Shown here: positions 10,010-10,541 of the stretch, piece by piece
Position numbering within the stretch: the stretch's first letter is position 1
How the letters are laid out: the number at the start of each line of letters is the position of its first letter
Position numbers and translations under genes: made by a program
Notes under the pieces: generated by a model
The model's database searches: none
The model's input: the letters and a program-made list of their open reading frames with translations, nothing else
Told to the model about the DNA's origin: nothing
Source of the DNA: Usnea hakonensis
Lineage: Eukaryota > Ascomycota > Lecanoromycetes > Lecanorales > Parmeliaceae
NCBI GenBank assembly: GCA_013423325.1
Contig: BLJB01000688.1
Location: 1 to 10,541 of the forward strand
Direction of reading: 5' to 3'
DNA length: 10,541 nt

Positions 10010-10141
10010 GGAGGTAAAATCTATATATAGGTATAAGAAAGATATATAGATAGAGAGGTACTAAGGCGCTAAACCTAAATAGAAAAAAGGTTACGTATCT
10101 CCTTTAGCCCTATAAGTAATTATATTTATAATATTACCTCC
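10010..10141. repeat. Inverted repeat GGAGGTAAAAT / ATATTACCTCC
   Basis: GGAGGTAAAAT (10,010-10,020) and ATATTACCTCC (10,131-10,141) are inverted copies matching at 10 of 11 positions, about 110 bp apart. The enclosed DNA is richer in G and C than its surroundings (for example 10,055-10,110). This could be the ends of a small decayed element or an internal stem. No flanking duplication was found. Confidence 0.4.
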
Positions 10142-10361
10142 CCCCTTTAGAAAATATATCTATATACCTTAAGAGATAATATCTACTATATATATAATAT
10201 TATACTATTCTAAAGCTTCTAAAATAAAGTAATTTAATTATAGATTAATAAAATAGTTAATAAAAGAGTATTTTAATATAGAATAATTATTTAATATTTA
10301 ATTTATAAGCGGAGATAAAATTACTAAATAAAGGTTATTTATTAGTTAGATCTTTCTAAAT

Positions 10362-10416
10362 TGAACTTATATTAATGAATATAATTATTAATATTGACGA
10401 ATGATCTGATGAGATA
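10362..10416. other. Unmutated sequence immediately upstream of copy D ORF1
   Basis: TpG reappears here (10,362, then several up to the ATG) after about 1.4 kb with none. It is still AT-rich but not RIP-depleted. It does not align with the DNA in front of the copy C ORF1. It may be the 5' leader of copy D or host flank. No clear promoter motif is seen. Confidence 0.5.
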
Positions 10417-10541
10417 ATGGAAGGACGATCATTCCAATCCATAGTTGATAGCGGCAACGAGGCGTACGAGGCACATAAGCGACTTGGGGTAGGGGCAGAG
10501 GGGAGTAGGGCGAACGATAGGGGTAGAGGAGGCAAGGCGGT
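10417..10541 (+). CDS. Copy D: 5' end of an almost intact LINE ORF1 (gag-like), runs off the window
   Basis: Partial coding sequence of the RNA-binding ORF1 protein of the A/C LINE family. It opens with ATG at 10,417 and stays open for 41 codons to the window edge, reading MEGRSFQSIVDSGNEAYEAH and then a Gly/Arg-rich stretch. The equivalent part of copy C (3,708-3,840) aligns codon by codon. Most differences are G-to-A or C-to-T in copy C, for example GGC against AAT and GCG against GTA, as RIP would produce. TpG and CpA are present here (for instance in the start codon, in CAT and in CCA), so this end has escaped or postdates mutation. The zinc-knuckle region and ORF2 would lie outside the window. 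I chose this ATG because similarity to copy C begins exactly at it. Whether the rest is intact cannot be judged from here. Confidence 0.8.
   Translation, partial: MEGRSFQSIVDSGNEAYEAHKRLGVGAEGSRANDRGRGGKA

Larger units (their letters stand above)
930..10355. other. RIP-mutated AT-rich block
   Basis: Over about 9.4 kb I find by eye only about six CpA/TpG dinucleotides (near 3,709, 3,726, 3,743, 8,410, 8,950 and 8,960). This is the signature of repeat-induced point mutation in Pezizomycotina, which converts C to T mainly in CpA on either strand of duplicated DNA. Remaining C and G sit mostly in CpG, TpC/GpA and CpT/ApG contexts. The count was not computed. Confidence 0.9.
8986..10361. other. 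AT-rich, RIP-mutated DNA without an identifiable gene
   Basis: About 1.4 kb with essentially no CpA/TpG. Six-frame reading gives no family I recognise. The plus strand is rather T-rich between about 9,000 and 9,900, like copy B, which hints at a former minus-strand coding sequence. One minus-strand frame (about 9,470-8,960) has protein-looking patches, but its stop density is no lower than expected for such AT-rich DNA, so I do not call a gene. Two inverted repeats are listed separately. Since RIP acts on duplicated DNA, this is probably another repeat remnant rather than host sequence. Confidence 0.6.

Noticed and set aside
10010..10141. A solo LTR bounded by the GGAGGTA inverted repeat
   Set aside because: The repeat does not sit in a TG...CA-type end context that can be recognised after RIP, and no flanking duplication or primer binding site was found.
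10431..10438. Shared TTCCAATC in the copy D ORF1 start and the copy C 3' tail (8,948-8,955)
   Set aside because: An eight-base match without extension on either side is expected by chance.
1..10541. A previously undescribed multigene system, CRISPR array, tRNA or rRNA
   Set aside because: Nothing on either strand supports one. All recognisable coding signal is from LINE retrotransposons, and the rest is RIP-mutated AT-rich DNA.

Overview
This window is a graveyard of retrotransposons from a filamentous ascomycete (Pezizomycotina-type) genome. Two things point there. First, at least four pieces of non-LTR (LINE) elements with Tad1-like architecture are present: a gag-like ORF1, then an ORF2 with endonuclease, reverse transcriptase (RT) and a terminal CxC-H-C motif. 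Second, the DNA carries an extreme repeat-induced point mutation (RIP) signature. CpA and TpG are almost absent from about 960 to 10,350, the A+T content is very high, and former Gln/Trp codons have become TAA/TAG. No host gene, tRNA, rRNA, CRISPR array or novel multigene system is supported.

Layout. 1-926 (minus) is copy A, the RT and thumb part of a LINE, 5'-truncated or interrupted at about 926. Its first ~190 bp (739-926) are unmutated and the rest has lost nearly all CpA/TpG. 927 to about 3,690 (minus) is copy B, a related but different LINE family. Its RT thumb and C-terminus are recognisable at 1,359-2,500, followed by a ~430 bp 3' tail (927-1,358); 2,500-3,690 is probably the rest of the RT domain but is too decayed to read. 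3,708 to about 8,985 (plus) is copy C, a near full-length element of the same family as A. ORF1 is at 3,708-~5,309, ORF2 at ~5,345-~8,788, then a short 3' tail. Each ORF keeps a single frame despite many stop codons. About 8,986-10,361 is a very AT-rich stretch with inverted repeats and no product I can identify. 10,362-10,416 is normal-looking DNA where TpG reappears. 10,417-10,541 (plus) is copy D, the first 41 codons of an almost unmutated ORF1 of the A/C family, running off the window.

How they relate. A, C and D are one family and B is a second one with the same terminal domain. Nothing from A, B or C can make a working protein. D is the only piece whose visible part is open. The most interesting aspects are the completeness and patchiness of the mutation, and the fact that C and D both begin to match exactly at the ORF1 start codon.
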